64,000 nucleotides of DNA from positions 10,639,680 to 10,703,679 of the forward strand of contig NC_071391.1 in NCBI RefSeq assembly GCF_022682495.2. Direction: 5' to 3'. Within the stretch, counting starts at the first letter, position 1; every line of letters begins with the position of its first letter. This document shows, in pieces, positions 1-11,507 of this stretch. The position numbers and the translations under genes were made by a program. The stretch is from Desmodus rotundus (Eukaryota; Chordata; Mammalia; Chiroptera; Phyllostomidae). The notes under the pieces were generated by a model that saw only the letters and a program-made list of their open reading frames with translations, had not been told where the DNA came from and searched no databases.

Positions 1-38
1 ACCTGTGTTCCTCTGTCTTTCTCTTTTCCTTCCTTTCC

Positions 39-971
39 TTAAAGCAGTCCCTTTAGCATCTCTTGCAGAACTGGTTTGGTGGAGCTGTATTCTTTTAGAC
101 TTCTTTTGTCTGGGAAACTCTTTATTTGGTCTTCTATCTTAATTGCGAGCCTTGCTGGGTAAAGTAGTCTTGGTTGGAGGCCTCTGGTTCTCATTACTTG
201 GAATATTTTTTGCCATTCTCTTCTGGCTTGGAGCGTTTCCATTGAGAAGTCAGTTGCTAACCTTATTGGGGCTCCCTTGTATGTTACTTCCTTTTTCTCC
301 CTTGCTGCCTTTAAGATCCTCTCTTTGTCTTGGAAATTTGCCATTTTAATTATGATGTGTCTTGCAGTGTGTCTCTTTGGGTTCCTTTTGCTTGGGACTC
401 TCTGTGATTCCTGGATTTGGGTGATTTTTTCTCTCCTCAGATTAGGGAAATTTTCCATCATTACTTTTTCAAACAGGTTTTCTATCCCTTGCTCTTCTTC
501 TTCTCCTTCTGGTATTCCTATTATACGGATATTGTTACGTTTCATGCTGTCCTGCATTTCCCTTATTGCCTCTTCATTCTTTCTGAGCCTCTTTTCCTTT
601 TCTTGCTCCTTCTGGGTGTTTTTTTCTACTTTGTCCTCCAGCTCGCTGATCCGATCCTCTGCTTCATCAAGTCTGCTTTTAATTCCTTCTACTGTGTTCT
701 TCAATTCAGAAATTGTATTCTTCATTTCCTCTTGGCTCTTGTTGATATTTTCTATTTCCTTTTTCATGTTGATATAGTTTGCAGTGAGTTCATTGTAGTT
801 TCCTTGTAGTTTCTGGTAGTTCTCTTTGAGCTCAGAGAGCTCAGTGAGCTTCCTGATGACCATTGCTTTGAACTCAGTATCTGATAGTTGAGTTGCCTCT
901 TTTTCGGTTAGTATTCTTTCTGAGACTTCCTCCTTTCCTTTCATTTGGGAATTGTTTCTTTGTCTTCCCAT
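39..971 (-). CDS. LINE-1 ORF1 protein (RNA-binding chaperone), intact, 310 aa
   Basis: L1 ORF1p forms trimers that coat L1 RNA in the cytoplasm and act as a nucleic-acid chaperone for retrotransposition. Visible parts are a basic, polar N-terminus (1-40), a long heptad-rich Glu/Lys coiled coil (about 45-140), an RRM region opening with NNIRIIGIPEGEEEE (146-160), and a C-terminal domain containing the conserved QPRLLYPARL stretch (266-275). The end, KPVLQEMLKGLL, is typical of the family. The length fits mammalian ORF1p, which is usually a little over 300 residues. The ATG at 971 is the first in frame and is followed by no internal stop. It belongs to the transposable element, not to a host gene, and would be transcribed from the 5'UTR promoter at 972-2700. 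Confidence 0.95.
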   Translation of the reverse strand: MGRQRNNSQMKGKEEVSERILTEKEATQLSDTEFKAMVIRKLTELSELKENYQKLQGNYNELTANYINMKKEIENINKSQEEMKNTISELKNTVEGIKSRLDEAEDRISELEDKVEKNTQKEQEKEKRLRKNEEAIREMQDSMKRNNIRIIGIPEGEEEEQGIENLFEKVMMENFPNLRREKITQIQESQRVPSKRNPKRHTARHIIIKMANFQDKERILKAAREKKEVTYKGAPIRLATDFSMETLQARREWQKIFQVMRTRGLQPRLLYPARLAIKIEDQIKSFPDKRSLKEYSSTKPVLQEMLKGLL

Positions 972-1215
972 TGTTTGTGAGGCTCTTCTTGTTGGCCTCT
1001 GCTTCTTAAATTGCTTTGTTCTGACTCCCTGGATTTATGATATGAACTTCTATGGTAGAATGCCAATGGGATTCGGTGGTGCTGTCTCCTTACTCTCCTG
1101 TGCTCACTGGTCTTGAGGTGACGTTTATGTGTTTAACACGGTCTAACTCTAGTCTTTTCAGCCCTCCAGGTTTTGTTGTCTCATCTGTGGGAAAAAGAGA
1201 AAGGGGGGGAGAAAG

Positions 1216-1252
<37 letters not shown>

Positions 1253-2700
1253 AAACCACAAAAAAAAAAAACACCCCAAAAAAACCAAAACAAAGATGGG
1301 AAGGAGGGAAAAAGGAACTAGGAATGGAGGAAAGGAAGGAAGGGGGGAAGAAGGAATAAAGAAAGATCGTAGGCAAGATAAGAAGGAATTTTAACAAAAA
1401 TTAAAACATAGAAATAGATAGAAGAAGGCAGGAAGAAGACATAAAAATGGTAAAGGATGGGAGGAAGAAGGAATGAAAAAAAAGAAAAAAAGGAGAGAGG
1501 AAGAAGGAATTCAGGGGGAAAGGAAAGAAAAGAAAAAAGATAAGAAAAAATAAAAGAAAAGAAATCTTCTGTTGGCTTTAAACCGGTCAGGTTATATCTG
1601 CTGGTGTCCTGTCTGTGCAACTGGAGGGGGTGGTTGGAAGGATTGGTTTCACTTTTCTCCCTTCCTGGGTCACACTCTTCGCTGTTTTGTAGGTGTGGTC
1701 CCTGGCAGTCAATCAGGCCATTGATCAGCCACTCCAGCAGCTTTTTTCTTGGGACACGCAAGCAGCGGCTCCTGCCGCTTTGGCTTGGTAGGCGTGCGCG
1801 CGCAGCAGGGGAATCCAGCCGCTTTGGGTTTGTGACGTATTTTGTGCCCTGAGCGCGCCGCCGGCCGACCAATCGAGCCGCCCGGGTTTGGGACTCTGGA
1901 GTTAGTACGCTCGCCAGCAGCTTTGTGCCCGGAAAACGCGCACCCAGCCAGCCCTGCGCTCGGCGAGCGCGCAATCCGCCCGGCCTGAGGTTCTATGCTT
2001 GGGGGCCGATCCAGCCGCCCTGGGCTTGAGTCTCTCGAGCGGGCGGGGCCGCCCCCGGGACTGAACCACAAGGCACTCGGCTCCAAGGTCCTGGGCCCGT
2101 GGGTGGAGCTGCTAGCCTTCAGCTGCAAATGATCTCGGAGGTTTCAGGTGTGGGCGCCCTCCGGGGTTTCATGTATGGGCTCCGTTCGCTAATCTGCGTG
2201 CGCGCGCGCGACCGGACCTCGGCTGAGCGCCCTCACTTTTTGTGCTGTTTATCCCCCCGGCTCGCAGTCCAGGGGCGGAGCGGGGAGGGGCGCCAGTGGC
2301 CTCCGTTACTACCGAGAGTTCTCTAACTAGCCCCTGAGTGTCTCTATTTTCTTTTTCTTTTTGAGAAATTCCTCCTTTTCAAGCTCCCCTGGTCCAATCA
2401 AGCACCTGGCTGCTCACAGCGCAGCCTGGCCCTCTCCCAAGACTCCTGCAGCCGCCCCTGCACCAGGGCTGGCGCTTCTGCCGCCCTTGTACCGCGCGTT
2501 CCCGGGACCGGGGACCTTATTGTCCTTGAGCACTCTTCTTACCGTCAGATCTTTCAATGTCCTCTATCTTTGGTCTCTAATCTTCGTATATGCTGGAGTA
2601 CTGTTGGCTGTTCGCTCTGCTCCTCAGATCAGCTAGGTATTTCCCTGGCGCTGAGGGGAAGTGGATTCCGCTCCCACCTATGTTGCCGCCATCTTCCAAT
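972..2700 (-). promoter_or_regulatory. L1 5'UTR with internal promoter, CpG-rich, YY1-like motif at its start
   Basis: The stretch 1780-2700 is far richer in CpG and GC than anything else in the window. On the minus strand it begins with AAGATGGCGGC (2685-2695), which matches the YY1 site that sets the start of transcription in L1 5'UTRs. Toward ORF1 the sequence turns into a purine-rich (on the plus strand) tract at 1250-1560 and a (CA)n run. Only one 5'UTR unit is seen, with no tandem monomers. It is the only CpG-island-like sequence here and may be a target for DNA methylation (inference). Confidence 0.8.
1221..1248. repeat. (CA)n microsatellite inside the L1 5'UTR
   Basis: Fourteen perfect CA units, followed by A-rich and then GGAAG/GAAGG-rich purine sequence to about 1560. 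Confidence 0.95.
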
Positions 2701-2702
2701 CT

Positions 2703-4225
2703 CCGGATCTTTTCCTTTGACTGTAGCCATCATTTGGAGTATTTGACATTCCTGACAACTAATAAAGTTGAATATTCACTATTATAAAGTGTGTCTCCTA
2801 GTGAAAATTCAGAATTGAAGGCCTGTTAAGAAAACCAGCTTGGTGGTAGTGGGGCTCCCGCATCCCACACTCTCTCTCTGTCTGTCATCACTGCCACTTC
2901 CAGTTCAGGTCTGACTGGCCTACAGCTGTAATGCATTGCACTGGTATGAGTGTGTTCCCTGCCATCTGCTGTTGTCTCAATCATGCCCAGTGGGTACATA
3001 CACTGATAGACTCATGTTACTATAATCCAGGATGCAGTGACTTGAATAAAGAATTGAGATTATTCATTTTTAATCCCCTCTTTTGACAGAGTGGAACCTG
3101 AGGTCCAAAGAGAAAGAGTGTTTTGTTGAAGGTCACAGGTAGAGTAAGATGGGAAGACACACACAGACTGAATGTTTTTGTCATTTCCTCCACAGTTCAG
3201 AACGTGTTTCTGCAGAAGATTTCAAGCTCAGTTGAGTATGCCGTCTCTTCATATGGAGCCACACACTTATATATGACATGAGAATTATTTCAGTTTTGAG
3301 TTAACAAATTTTGCTAACCAGATTTTTACTACACAGAGCTCTTTGCTTGGATTATTATACATAGTCCCGTCATCCTTGGTAGTGCTCGTGTTTGGAGGTA
3401 TTGATGCCTGAACAGAAATAAAGAACTCTAGTTAAGGATTTGACGTTTAACACTGATTGATTACACACATTACTGAAGGAGACTATGCTCAGGAGCCAGA
3501 CATGGGAGGAGGAAACTAGAGATGGTGGGTCGATAGTGTAGTTGTCTTCTTGGGAAAGAACCCTGCTGAAGTTAGGAGTGTAAGTTGAAAGAATGTATAT
3601 CAAATGTGTCTGGAAAGAGTCCAGCCATTGTTAATATATGAACAGTTTGTGTCACATCAATGTAACCTTTCAGTCAAGGAGCTTGGACTGGAATGTGCAT
3701 GACTAAACAATGACCACTTCCCTACACTAGTCACGGGGGCAGTAGATGCCCCTGAGTGAGCATGTGTGCTTGTGGCCATCACAGTCAAAGTGACTGAGCC
3801 AGTAGAGCAAAGAATCTGCATCAGATTTTATGTTAAGCTGATCATTCGTCTGTGTAAAGTGTTGGGATGACTCTGAAGGCTGCAGCTATGGGCAACAGGT
3901 GATTGGCAGCTCCATCACAACAACGTGACTCCTCGTGCATCACGTCTCCTGCAGAGTTTTCTGACTAAACATCTGATCACCCAGGTGACTAAGACCCCCC
4001 CAGCCCTGATTTGGTGCCCTGCCACTTGTGGATTTTCCCAAAACTGAAATCTTTTGAAATGGAAAAGATTTCAGACCCTCAGAGAGATTCACGAAAATAT
4101 GACAGGGCAGTTGACGGCTACTAGGAGAACTGTGTGAGGGCCCAAGGTCCCTGCTTGAAGGAGACTGAGCTGCTTTGTCCTTGTTATGGTCCAATGATTC
4201 TTATCCCTTGTGTCTTCAATGTGGC
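2703..4225. repeat. Duplicon, copy A (matches 40910-42405)
   Basis: From the L1 5' boundary to about 4225 the sequence aligns nearly colinearly with 40910-42405. Landmarks shared by both are ATTTGACATTCC / ATTTGATATTCC, the CTTGGTGGTAGTGG block and TCAGGAGCCAGACATGGGA. A third, more diverged copy is at 31022-32700. A degraded MIR-like stretch (about 3080-3160) is shared by the copies. No gene is recognisable; the ORFs within it are short and not conserved between copies. Confidence 0.88.
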
Positions 4226-4670
4226 TTCAAATGAAATTTTGTGCATTGGCCCTTTAAGAGGTCTTCTGTGTCTCCAGCCAGTTTTCCCTGATAGACAGAA
4301 ACCCTCCTGATTTTCACAGCTGGATGTTATCTGGATTTCTTCCTGGCTTTGGTACTGTAGTCTGGGGAGCTCAGCTTGGGGTTTAGGCACCACACTTCTC
4401 AGGAAGAATCCCCCGCTGCTGAAATATAGCTCTGGAACTTCAGCTGCCACCCGTGGGAGCTCAGCCAGCCCTCTTGCACCTCTCTGCACTCCCTACCAGT
4501 CTTGTTGTGGTGAATTGTTTTCTTCTGTCTGTCTGTGGTCATAAGTCTTTTCTCCAGCTAGTGTTCAGTTGGTTATCCAGTATAATTTCCCTACAATTTA
4601 GTTGTAATTCCAGGTTTGTCCTGGGAGGAGGTCCCTGTAGCTTGCATTTACTCCTGTACCATCTTGGGTC
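4225..4670 (-). mobile_element. Isolated L1-like 5'UTR fragment
   Basis: Read on the minus strand this starts at about 4670 with CCCAAGATGGTACAGGAG, which resembles the AAGATGG start of mammalian L1s, and continues as GC-richer 5'UTR-type sequence to about 4225. No ORF1, ORF2 or 3' end follows. The assignment rests on resemblance to old L1 5'UTRs. An LTR is the main alternative. Confidence 0.45.
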
Positions 4671-5118
4671 TAGTATATGGAATTTTACAATATAAAAATT
4701 GATTTATTTGAAATTATTTTTGACTGTATATACCTTGTAAAGTTTATATGTACACTCAGTGATAAACATAGACTTGTAGAAGCTGTGCCCTACATTGACA
4801 TTAGTCAGTCAGGAGAAGCACACACCTACAATGGATCAGTGAAGAGGCCCCATTTGATGGCTCCTGCCAGTGGGCACGTATGAGGAAAATGCAGCCTCAG
4901 CACTGGCTGGGAGTCTGTTCTCTTCCTCATACAGTCATAAGTGTGGGAAGAAGCACAGAGCAGCATGGGGCCTTTTTCTGTCTTTTATTTTGACTTTATC
5001 CAAGTTAAAACTCAGTGTGTGTGCCTCCATCATCTGCTTTGTAAGACAGACCTCGAAAAAAGATTGTTCTCTTGATTGGTTATCATAATGATTAAATGAG
5101 TTTATATGGCATATTATT

Positions 5119-5350
5119 ATTATTATTTTTAAAGATTTTATTTATTTATTTTTAGAGAGAGGTGAAGGGAGGGAGAAACAGAGGGAGAGAAACATCAATG
5201 TGTGGTTGCTTCTCAAGTGCCCCGTACCAGAGACCTGGTAGGTAACCCAGAGACCCACAACCCAGGCATGTGCCCTGACTGGGAATCAAACTGGCGACCC
5301 TTTGGTTCCTAGGCCAGCACTCAATCCACTGGGCCATACCAGCCAGGGCC
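5119..5350 (-). mobile_element. VES-type tRNA-derived SINE with 15-bp target-site duplication
   Basis: On the minus strand the element opens with CCCTGGCTGGTATGGCCCAG. It carries an A-box-like TGGCCCAGTGG and a B-box-like AGTTTGATTCC, continues through the TCTCTCCCTCTGTTTCTCCC region, and ends in AAATAAATAAAATCTTTAAA plus an AAT repeat. Perfect 15-bp direct repeats, ATATGGCATATTATT, flank it at 5104-5118 and 5351-5365. VES SINEs are known from bats, so this is the main clue to the host lineage. Confidence 0.93.
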
Positions 5351-5369
5351 ATATGGCATATTATTTAGC

Positions 5370-8010
5370 ATAGGTTTTAACATATTCCAAGTGCCCAAGA
5401 ACTGATAACTGTTATTAGTTTGCAGGCCAGTAGTTTATCTACTTCCTTATTTTTGAAGGGATTCTATTGTAGCTTTACTCACTGTACTTGCTGGAATTTA
5501 GGAGATTTTATAATATTATAATAAAATGGGAATTAATAAAGATATTCATGTCATTTTATTGTGGCAGTGTGATCCGTGTTCCACACATATGACACTAGGA
5601 CGGAGTGCCACACAGCACCATGAAGTCTGGGTGAAGACATGTTTGCTCTGACACAACTGTTTCACACATTAAGGCATTAAAATATTCCTGATGCTATTCC
5701 ATAAAGATTAATTATGTGTCCTACTCCACGTGTAGTATTGGTTTAATTTTAACTTGTTTTTGTAGTTTTGCAAATTAACAGTGATTTGGAACTTAAGGGA
5801 CCCTTTCCCTGGGGGTTAAAATCACAGTTTAAGTCCCTGACTGTGTACCATACTCATCTTAACATCGTCAGTATAGCAGAGGAAGTGTCTGTCACTCAGG
5901 TTTGTGAGCTAAAACTAGGCCCTGGTTACTTAAAAATTAAAATGGATATATTCCCCACAATGTAAAGATGTAGGTAACTCATCTGTCTTCTAATTAGAGA
6001 ATCATTTTACAGACCATATTCCTGTGCACTTACTATTTGAAGTGTTTTTGTCTTTTTGTACTGAAATTAGACAATTTCTTGTGCAACACCGAGTGTTGAT
6101 GTGTATGAAGGAATGCAGAGAACTGTACTTGAATAACAATGAAAAGAAGAATATTTTAAAAAATTGATCAATACAGCCTGAAAAAAAAGAATACAGAATA
6201 AACAAATTGCAGTCTTGCTTTCTTTTCTCTCTCTCTCTTTCTTTCTATCTCTCTCTCCTTCTCTCTATTTATCTCTCTCTCTTTCTCTATCCCTCCTTCC
6301 CTCCCCAGCCGTCTCTCAATTACATTTTATATTTCTCCACATCAACCATTGTTGTGGAATCTAGGTTGTATTCCCATAAAGGAGCTCCCTAACTTTCACC
6401 TTAATTCTGAGGGTTGAGTTCATGTGCCCCTGACTGGTCATGGGGAATCAGGACGTGTAGACTAACTCTGCTCAGTGAATGAGGTGAATCCTTTTAGATT
6501 AGTTTTGGGTTTACCATAAACTAGTTTCTTGTTATCAGCCTAGAACATTAGGAAGGAGTGTTTCCAAGTTCATTTTTTTTTGTTTTAACTTTGAAGTGGG
6601 CAAATAATTCAGGGTTTTTTTGGGGGGGGTCAAGTAATGAGAAAAACATGACTTTAGCTTATTAATTTGTTGTCACTTCTTTAAAATTAGTTCATGTTAC
6701 AGAGAAAATACCAAGTTCTGTTTTCAGTCCAGAATCTCTTCACTCATTTTTCGTTGCATAATATGTGAGTAGCACCATGGGTGCACCCCTCTAGGAAGGA
6801 GGGCAGAGAATGAATGTGTCACCTTCCACATGACTTTCCTTTAAGGACAGGTCTGAATGCTATTGTACATCGACTTATAGGGTATCCAGTGTAACTACTT
6901 CCTCCAACCTACAGCTAGAGGGAACTTGGGAACGTTTTCATTTACCTCTTTCTCAGTGTGAGGAATGAACGGATTGATCTTCTTCTACGGTTGTAGCCAC
7001 ATCAAAGTGATAACATATATATTTTTTACCACATATATTCATATGTCAATATAAATATTTTATTTAAATCTACATATATATAGCAAATGTACTAGATATT
7101 TTAAAAAAAAACCATCTCTACATTATTGAATTATTGAATATTCAAAGTTATTGAAATAATATGAAAACTTTCTGTTTTAGATAAGATATACCATAGTTTA
7201 ACATTGCTCTGTTAATGACAATTAATTTTTCCATTGTTTATATTATAAATAATGCTATAATGTAGCTTTGAATATACTTTTTCACAATTTGCAGTATAAT
7301 TAAGCATCTCTTATAATAGCTTACAAATATAAAATCTCTCATAAATATACCAGGTAGATTTTGTTGTTGTCAGGGTTAGGACTTTGAATATATGTTGTCT
7401 AATAACCTCGCAGAAAAATTTATACCAGAGTTGTCCCTTTCTGAGTCACTATTGATATTGATCACTATTATTATAATTAATTAAGTCACTTTGTTGATTT
7501 GAAAAGTAAAGATGATAATGGATTTCAGTAATATTTTAAATCTTTTATTTTCATTCTGAATAATTCCAGATTTAGAGTACTCAGAGCCCCCGTTCTCAGA
7601 GACTTGTCACACTCCCCAGCAAGAGAACTGCACAGGACCTCACCTGCTGAAACTTCATGCTAATGATAGACAGACCTAAGAAATTAACGTACATAGGGTC
7701 ACAGTATCTGTTGTCTTGAAAGGAATTTGTTACATTTTTCAGGGAGCAGGAGTTGATCTCTTGTGTCTTCAAAGCATATCATTGGATCTATTTAAGACTC
7801 CATCAAAATGTCTAAGTTAATTCATCAGCTCGGTTTACTGTGGTTATCTTACACATTTCTGCTGATACTTTGAATTTGGTCAGGGGAATGTGCTGCCACA
7901 CTGAGCATTTAGAATTACTTGACAATTGTTTTTCAAATACATTGTGTTTGACATCAATGTGATATTTTTTGTTAATGTAAATGTGTGTTTCCTCTCTTGT
8001 TCCCATTTCA
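5370..8010. other. Spacer upstream of OR5L
   Basis: AT-rich noncoding DNA. It holds a CT-rich low-complexity tract at 6216-6310, a G-run at 6620-6630 and very AT-rich sequence at 7010-7330. No coding region, OR relic or well-preserved transposon was recognised. The noncoding first exon and promoter of OR5L may lie here, but no motif could be assigned. Confidence 0.6.
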
Positions 8011-8011
8011 G
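7988..8011 (+). promoter_or_regulatory. Probable 3' splice site in front of the OR5L coding exon
   Basis: TTTCCTCTCTTGTTCCCATTTCAG is a strong pyrimidine tract ending in an AG at 8010-8011. It leaves a 40-nt 5'UTR before the ATG at 8052. OR genes commonly have one or more noncoding 5' exons spliced to a single coding exon shortly before the ATG, so this is the likely acceptor (inference). Confidence 0.7.
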
Positions 8012-8051
8012 AAGACACACAACTTACCGTCTGGTTTTCTAAACCTTACAA

Positions 8052-9011
8052 ATGGTGGACCCTGGGGAGGGGAACTGCACTGCTGTGACGGAGTTCATTC
8101 TCCTCGGGTTATCAGATGTTCCTGAGCTGAGAGTCCTTCTCTCCCTGCTGTTCCTCCTGATCTACGGAATCACATTTTTGGCCAACCTGGGCATGATCGC
8201 ACTGATTCAGGTCAGCCCTCGACTTCACACTCCCATGTACTTTTTCCTCAGTCACCTGTCCTTGGTGGATTTCTGTTACTCCACGGCCATTGTGCCACAG
8301 ATGCTGTTCAATATGTTAAAAAAAGATAAAACCATCTCCTTCCTGGGATGCATGATACAATTCTACTTGTTTGGCACATTTGTAATTACTGATGTCTTCC
8401 TGCTGGCCGTGATGGCCTATGACCGCTTTGTGGCCATCTGCAGCCCACTGCTGTACATGGTCACCATGTCCCGGAAACTCCAAATGGTGCTGGTTTCTAG
8501 CTGCTACGTCTGTGGGACTGTGTGTTCTCTGATCCACTTGTGTTTAGCTCTTGAGATCCCAACCTACAGATCAAATGTGATTAACCACTTCTTTTGTGAT
8601 CTGCCCCCTCTCTTATCTCTTGCTTGTTCTGATGTCACTGTGAATGAACTGTTGGCATACATTGTGCCCACTTGCAACGAGATCATCACCATTGTGATCA
8701 TCCTCACCTCCTACTTGTTTATTCTCATCACCATCCTGAGGATGCGCTCTGCAGAGGGAAGGCGCAAAGCTTTCTCCACCTGTGCCTCCCACCTCACAGC
8801 CATTGCGGTCTTACAGGGAACAATCCTGTTCACCTACTGCCAGCCCAGTTCTGGCAACAGTGAGGATGCTGACAAGGTGGCTTCGGTGTTTTACACTGTA
8901 GTGATCCCCATGCTGAACCCCCTGATCTACAGCTTGAGGAACAAGGACGTGAAGGAAGCTCTCAAGAAGGTGCTGGGATCCAAATTACTTTTTGAGAAGC
9001 TCTTTTCTTAA
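8052..9011 (+). CDS. OR5L: Olfactory receptor, OR5L-like (class II), intact, 319 aa
   Basis: A seven-transmembrane odorant receptor that would signal through Golf in olfactory cilia. It has an N-terminal glycosylation site (NCT, 8-10), TM1 with ANLGM (44-48), [13 protein letters not shown] (59-71), TM3 end [10 protein letters not shown] (121-130), Cys100 and Cys182 placed for the conserved disulfide, [11 protein letters not shown] (238-248) at TM6, and [12 protein letters not shown] (286-297) in TM7. The strings [36 protein letters not shown] and [13 protein letters not shown] match what is known of human OR5L1/OR5L2, so the subfamily is clear but the exact orthologue is not. The length is normal for the family and there is one coding exon. 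The ATG is the first in frame after a good splice acceptor. It is the only intact plus-strand OR here, and its subfamily differs from that of the minus-strand array. Confidence 0.96.
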   Translation: MVDPGEGNCTAVTEFILLGLSDVPELRVLLSLLFLLIYGITFLANLGMIALIQVSPRLHTPMYFFLSHLSLVDFCYSTAIVPQMLFNMLKKDKTISFLGCMIQFYLFGTFVITDVFLLAVMAYDRFVAICSPLLYMVTMSRKLQMVLVSSCYVCGTVCSLIHLCLALEIPTYRSNVINHFFCDLPPLLSLACSDVTVNELLAYIVPTCNEIITIVIILTSYLFILITILRMRSAEGRRKAFSTCASHLTAIAVLQGTILFTYCQPSSGNSEDADKVASVFYTVVIPMLNPLIYSLRNKDVKEALKKVLGSKLLFEKLFS

Positions 9012-9159
9012 CCAGATTTGGGTTTTTTTCAGAGATCTTTAAAGGGTTTTTTTGGAGGGAATATTAAAGAAAAGTAAAATGGGGAAGGATTTACATGCAG
9101 GAAATCTATGTATGCTTTCTCCCCCCATGTTTCTGTCTTTAGAAGCCAAATCATTTTAA

Positions 9160-9435
9160 AATCTTTTTGTGCCTTTATTTATTTATTTCTCTATATCCAT
9201 TTACTCCTTTATTTAAATATAGTTTGGGTGACATTGGTTAATAGAATTATATATGCTTCAAGTGTACCATTCTATGATACATCATCTATGTACATGCCGG
9301 TCACCCCAAAACAAACCTTCTTTTGTCACCATATATTTGGCCCCCTGCACCCTTTACTACCCCTCCCATCCCCATCTCCATTGGTAACCACCATGCTGTG
9401 GTGTGTGTCAACGGCTTTTCATTTGTTTTTCTTGT
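9160..9435 (-). mobile_element. Old L1 3' end fragment
   Basis: Contains the phrase TTGGGTGACATTGGTTAATA followed by GTACCATTCTATGATACATC and C-rich sequence to CCCCATCTCCATTGGTAACC. This is the reversed 3'UTR found in many mammalian L1s. It starts about 150 bp past the OR5L stop. Confidence 0.75.
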
Positions 9436-9856
9436 TTGTCCACTTGCAGCTTTTAGTTTAAAGCCATATCCTATCCTTTTCATGGGCCTGTTCAGAAGCA
9501 CCTGCTACCTTTGGGGCTGTTCTCCAGCCTCTAGTTGCTGTGAATGGGTGTTTGGAATGTGTTGTTAGACTCAGTTTTTGTTTGGAGACATTATCAGTAT
9601 ATTTCTAACGAAGCATGCACATAGACACACGTCTTCACCATTTTTAATGCATGCAACTATTTTTATGAAACTGACTTCATCTTTTCACAGGGCATGAGTA
9701 TACATTTGTCACATATTCTATGCTTTTTTCATAAAAATTTGGAGTGAATTTCCTACATTTTTTTGTGTATTGGGGATAATACTTCTTAGTTAGTAATAGT
9801 TATTTTCTTTTTTATTACCCTTTCTATTGCAAGGTTATAATTTTATAAATTTCCTG

Positions 9857-10052
9857 AATGACAGCTGTCAGAGAGGAGGGGGAGAGGGGAAAGGGCTGAC
9901 TTAATCAAAGAGGGAGAAGGGGTTCGTCAAAGAACACGTATCCCTGACACAGAGATGCAGACGAGAGTGTGGTGATAACTGGAGGGGGGGGGCGTGGGGC
10001 TGAGTGAGAGTAGGCAGAGGAGGGGAAATGGGTACATCTGCAACAGTGTCAA
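9857..10052 (+). mobile_element. L1-type G-rich 3' end fragment
   Basis: A G-rich 3'UTR-like stretch ends in GGGGAAATGGGTACATCTGC and an ACAATAGAAACAAAG tail, like the other L1/HAL1 tails in this window but diverged. Confidence 0.5.
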
Positions 10053-10383
10053 CAATAGAAACAAAGTTAAAAATATCTCTTCTGCAAAATATATAATAAT
10101 ACTCTAATTTTATAATAAAATTTTCATAAAAATTAAATCTGTATCTTAAGTTCTTAGCAGAATATATCACATAACTAATTAATAAATTATTTGCTGTTGT
10201 TAGTTTTTACTTTTACTTTTTGTTCTCTATTTTACTTTAATTCTGGATTAAACAAGTAGGTTATGCATCTGATACCATACTCTTTTTAATGTTTCTATGT
10301 CCGTGTTAATTTTTTTATTTACTCTGCCTGAAAGTATTTTAAGCATTTACTATATTTTCTAAATTGGTTATAATCTGAACTTA

Positions 10384-10890
10384 TTGTATTAGTTTCCTAT
10401 GGTTTATAAACAAAATGACTGCAAATTTGGTGGATTAAATCACTAGGCCTTTATTCTTTTGTAGTTCAGGAGTTCATAAATCTGAACCCAATATCATCGG
10501 GCCACAACCAAAGCATGAGGAGGACTATACAGCTCTCTCTTATGGGGGGAGGTCCTCCTAGGGGGTCATCCTTTATCTCTTTCAGCTTCTGGCAGCTGCA
10601 GGCATCCTTGACTTGTCATATCATTCTTGTCTTCAAGCATCTGCAAACCTGTCTCTGCTCCATTTTTCTATATCTTCTCATGCATTTGTGTGTGTGTGTG
10701 TATGAAAAAAAATGTCTGCCTCTCTATTCTAAGGGCACCTGTAGTGGCATTCAGGTAGCACCCTGATGACCCAGAATAATCTCCTGATCACAATATCCTT
10801 AATCTAACTCTGTCTCCCCACAACCTTTTCCCAAATCAGGTGGTCCTTATGGCTTCCAGGGATTAGAAAAGCTGCACACACCCATCTGTT
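10384..10890 (+). mobile_element. MaLR-type LTR (MLT1-like), incomplete
   Basis: Begins TGTATTAGTTTCCTATGG and continues with the diagnostic GGTGGATTAAAT, TTTATTCTTTTGTAGTTCAGG, CAGCTTCTGGCAGCTGCAGG and CTAAGGGCACCTGTAG segments in the order of MLT1 LTRs. The last part of the LTR is not recognisable. It is an ancient noncoding solo LTR with no internal viral genes. Confidence 0.7.
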
Positions 10891-11507
10891 GAAGTTTAAA
10901 TCATAATTTACCTTTCCTATGTTTCTACAATGTTATCACTTCATTTATAAATCACTTTAATATATCATTTGGTATTTGTGATTGTGAATATATTTATTAC
11001 GATCACACTTAAATAAAACACAATTCCTCATTACTTTAATGGAGAACAGTTGACTTTAAATTAAATACCTGGGATCTGGTTCAGATCTTGATGAGTGATT
11101 TTGAGGAATATGCTTAAATTTACTAAATTTCAGGTCTCACAACTATAACTGGGGATAAACTGCCAGGCTGAAAGAGTTATCATTGAATTTAAATATAACA
11201 AAACTTTAAGGATCTGGCCCATAAAATGCACTCATTTTAAGTGTTTCTTTAAAAGAAATTTTTGAGAGCAAAGGTCATTTAAAAATATTCCAGTACCACT
11301 GACAAAGACAACTACTCATTGTTTTTTAAATAAGTGAATAAGCAAGAACTAAAAGAATGGAGTTACTTCTGCTTATGATAAAAATATGCCATGGCTCTGC
11401 ATTGGCTTTCAAATGATTTCAATGGAGTGAGATTTCTCACATCACCCATGAGAATTTGCATAAGATGAAAGAAAAATTTTTTTTACCTTTGGTCTGCTAA
11501 TTAGAAC

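Larger units (their letters stand above)
1..2700 (-). mobile_element. Young LINE-1, 5' part (5'UTR and ORF1), running off the window edge
   Basis: A minus-strand L1 enters from the left edge. Read along its sense strand it starts near 2700 with a YY1-like AAGATGGCGGC motif. It then has a CpG-rich 5'UTR of about 1.7 kb, an intact ORF1 (971 to 39) and an inter-ORF spacer at 38-1. ORF2 and the tail lie outside the window. The related duplicon copy at 40910 runs through the matching GGATCTTTTCC site without an L1, so this insertion probably came after the duplication. The uninterrupted ORF1 suggests a recent insertion, but whether ORF2 is intact cannot be seen. Confidence 0.93.

Noticed and set aside
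143..809. Several plus-strand ORFs across 143-809
   Set aside because: They are antisense shadows of the L1 ORF1 coding region.
1221..1248. Possible CRISPR-like or other array from repeated short motifs
   Set aside because: Simple (CA)n microsatellite; no spacer-repeat structure, and the host is a mammal.
1052..2787. ORFs on both strands of the CpG-rich stretch
   Set aside because: They lie in the L1 5'UTR; low-complexity or GC-driven frames without domains.
10384..10890. Possible retroviral genes with the MaLR-like LTR
   Set aside because: Only LTR-type sequence is present; no gag, pol or env-like frame was seen nearby.
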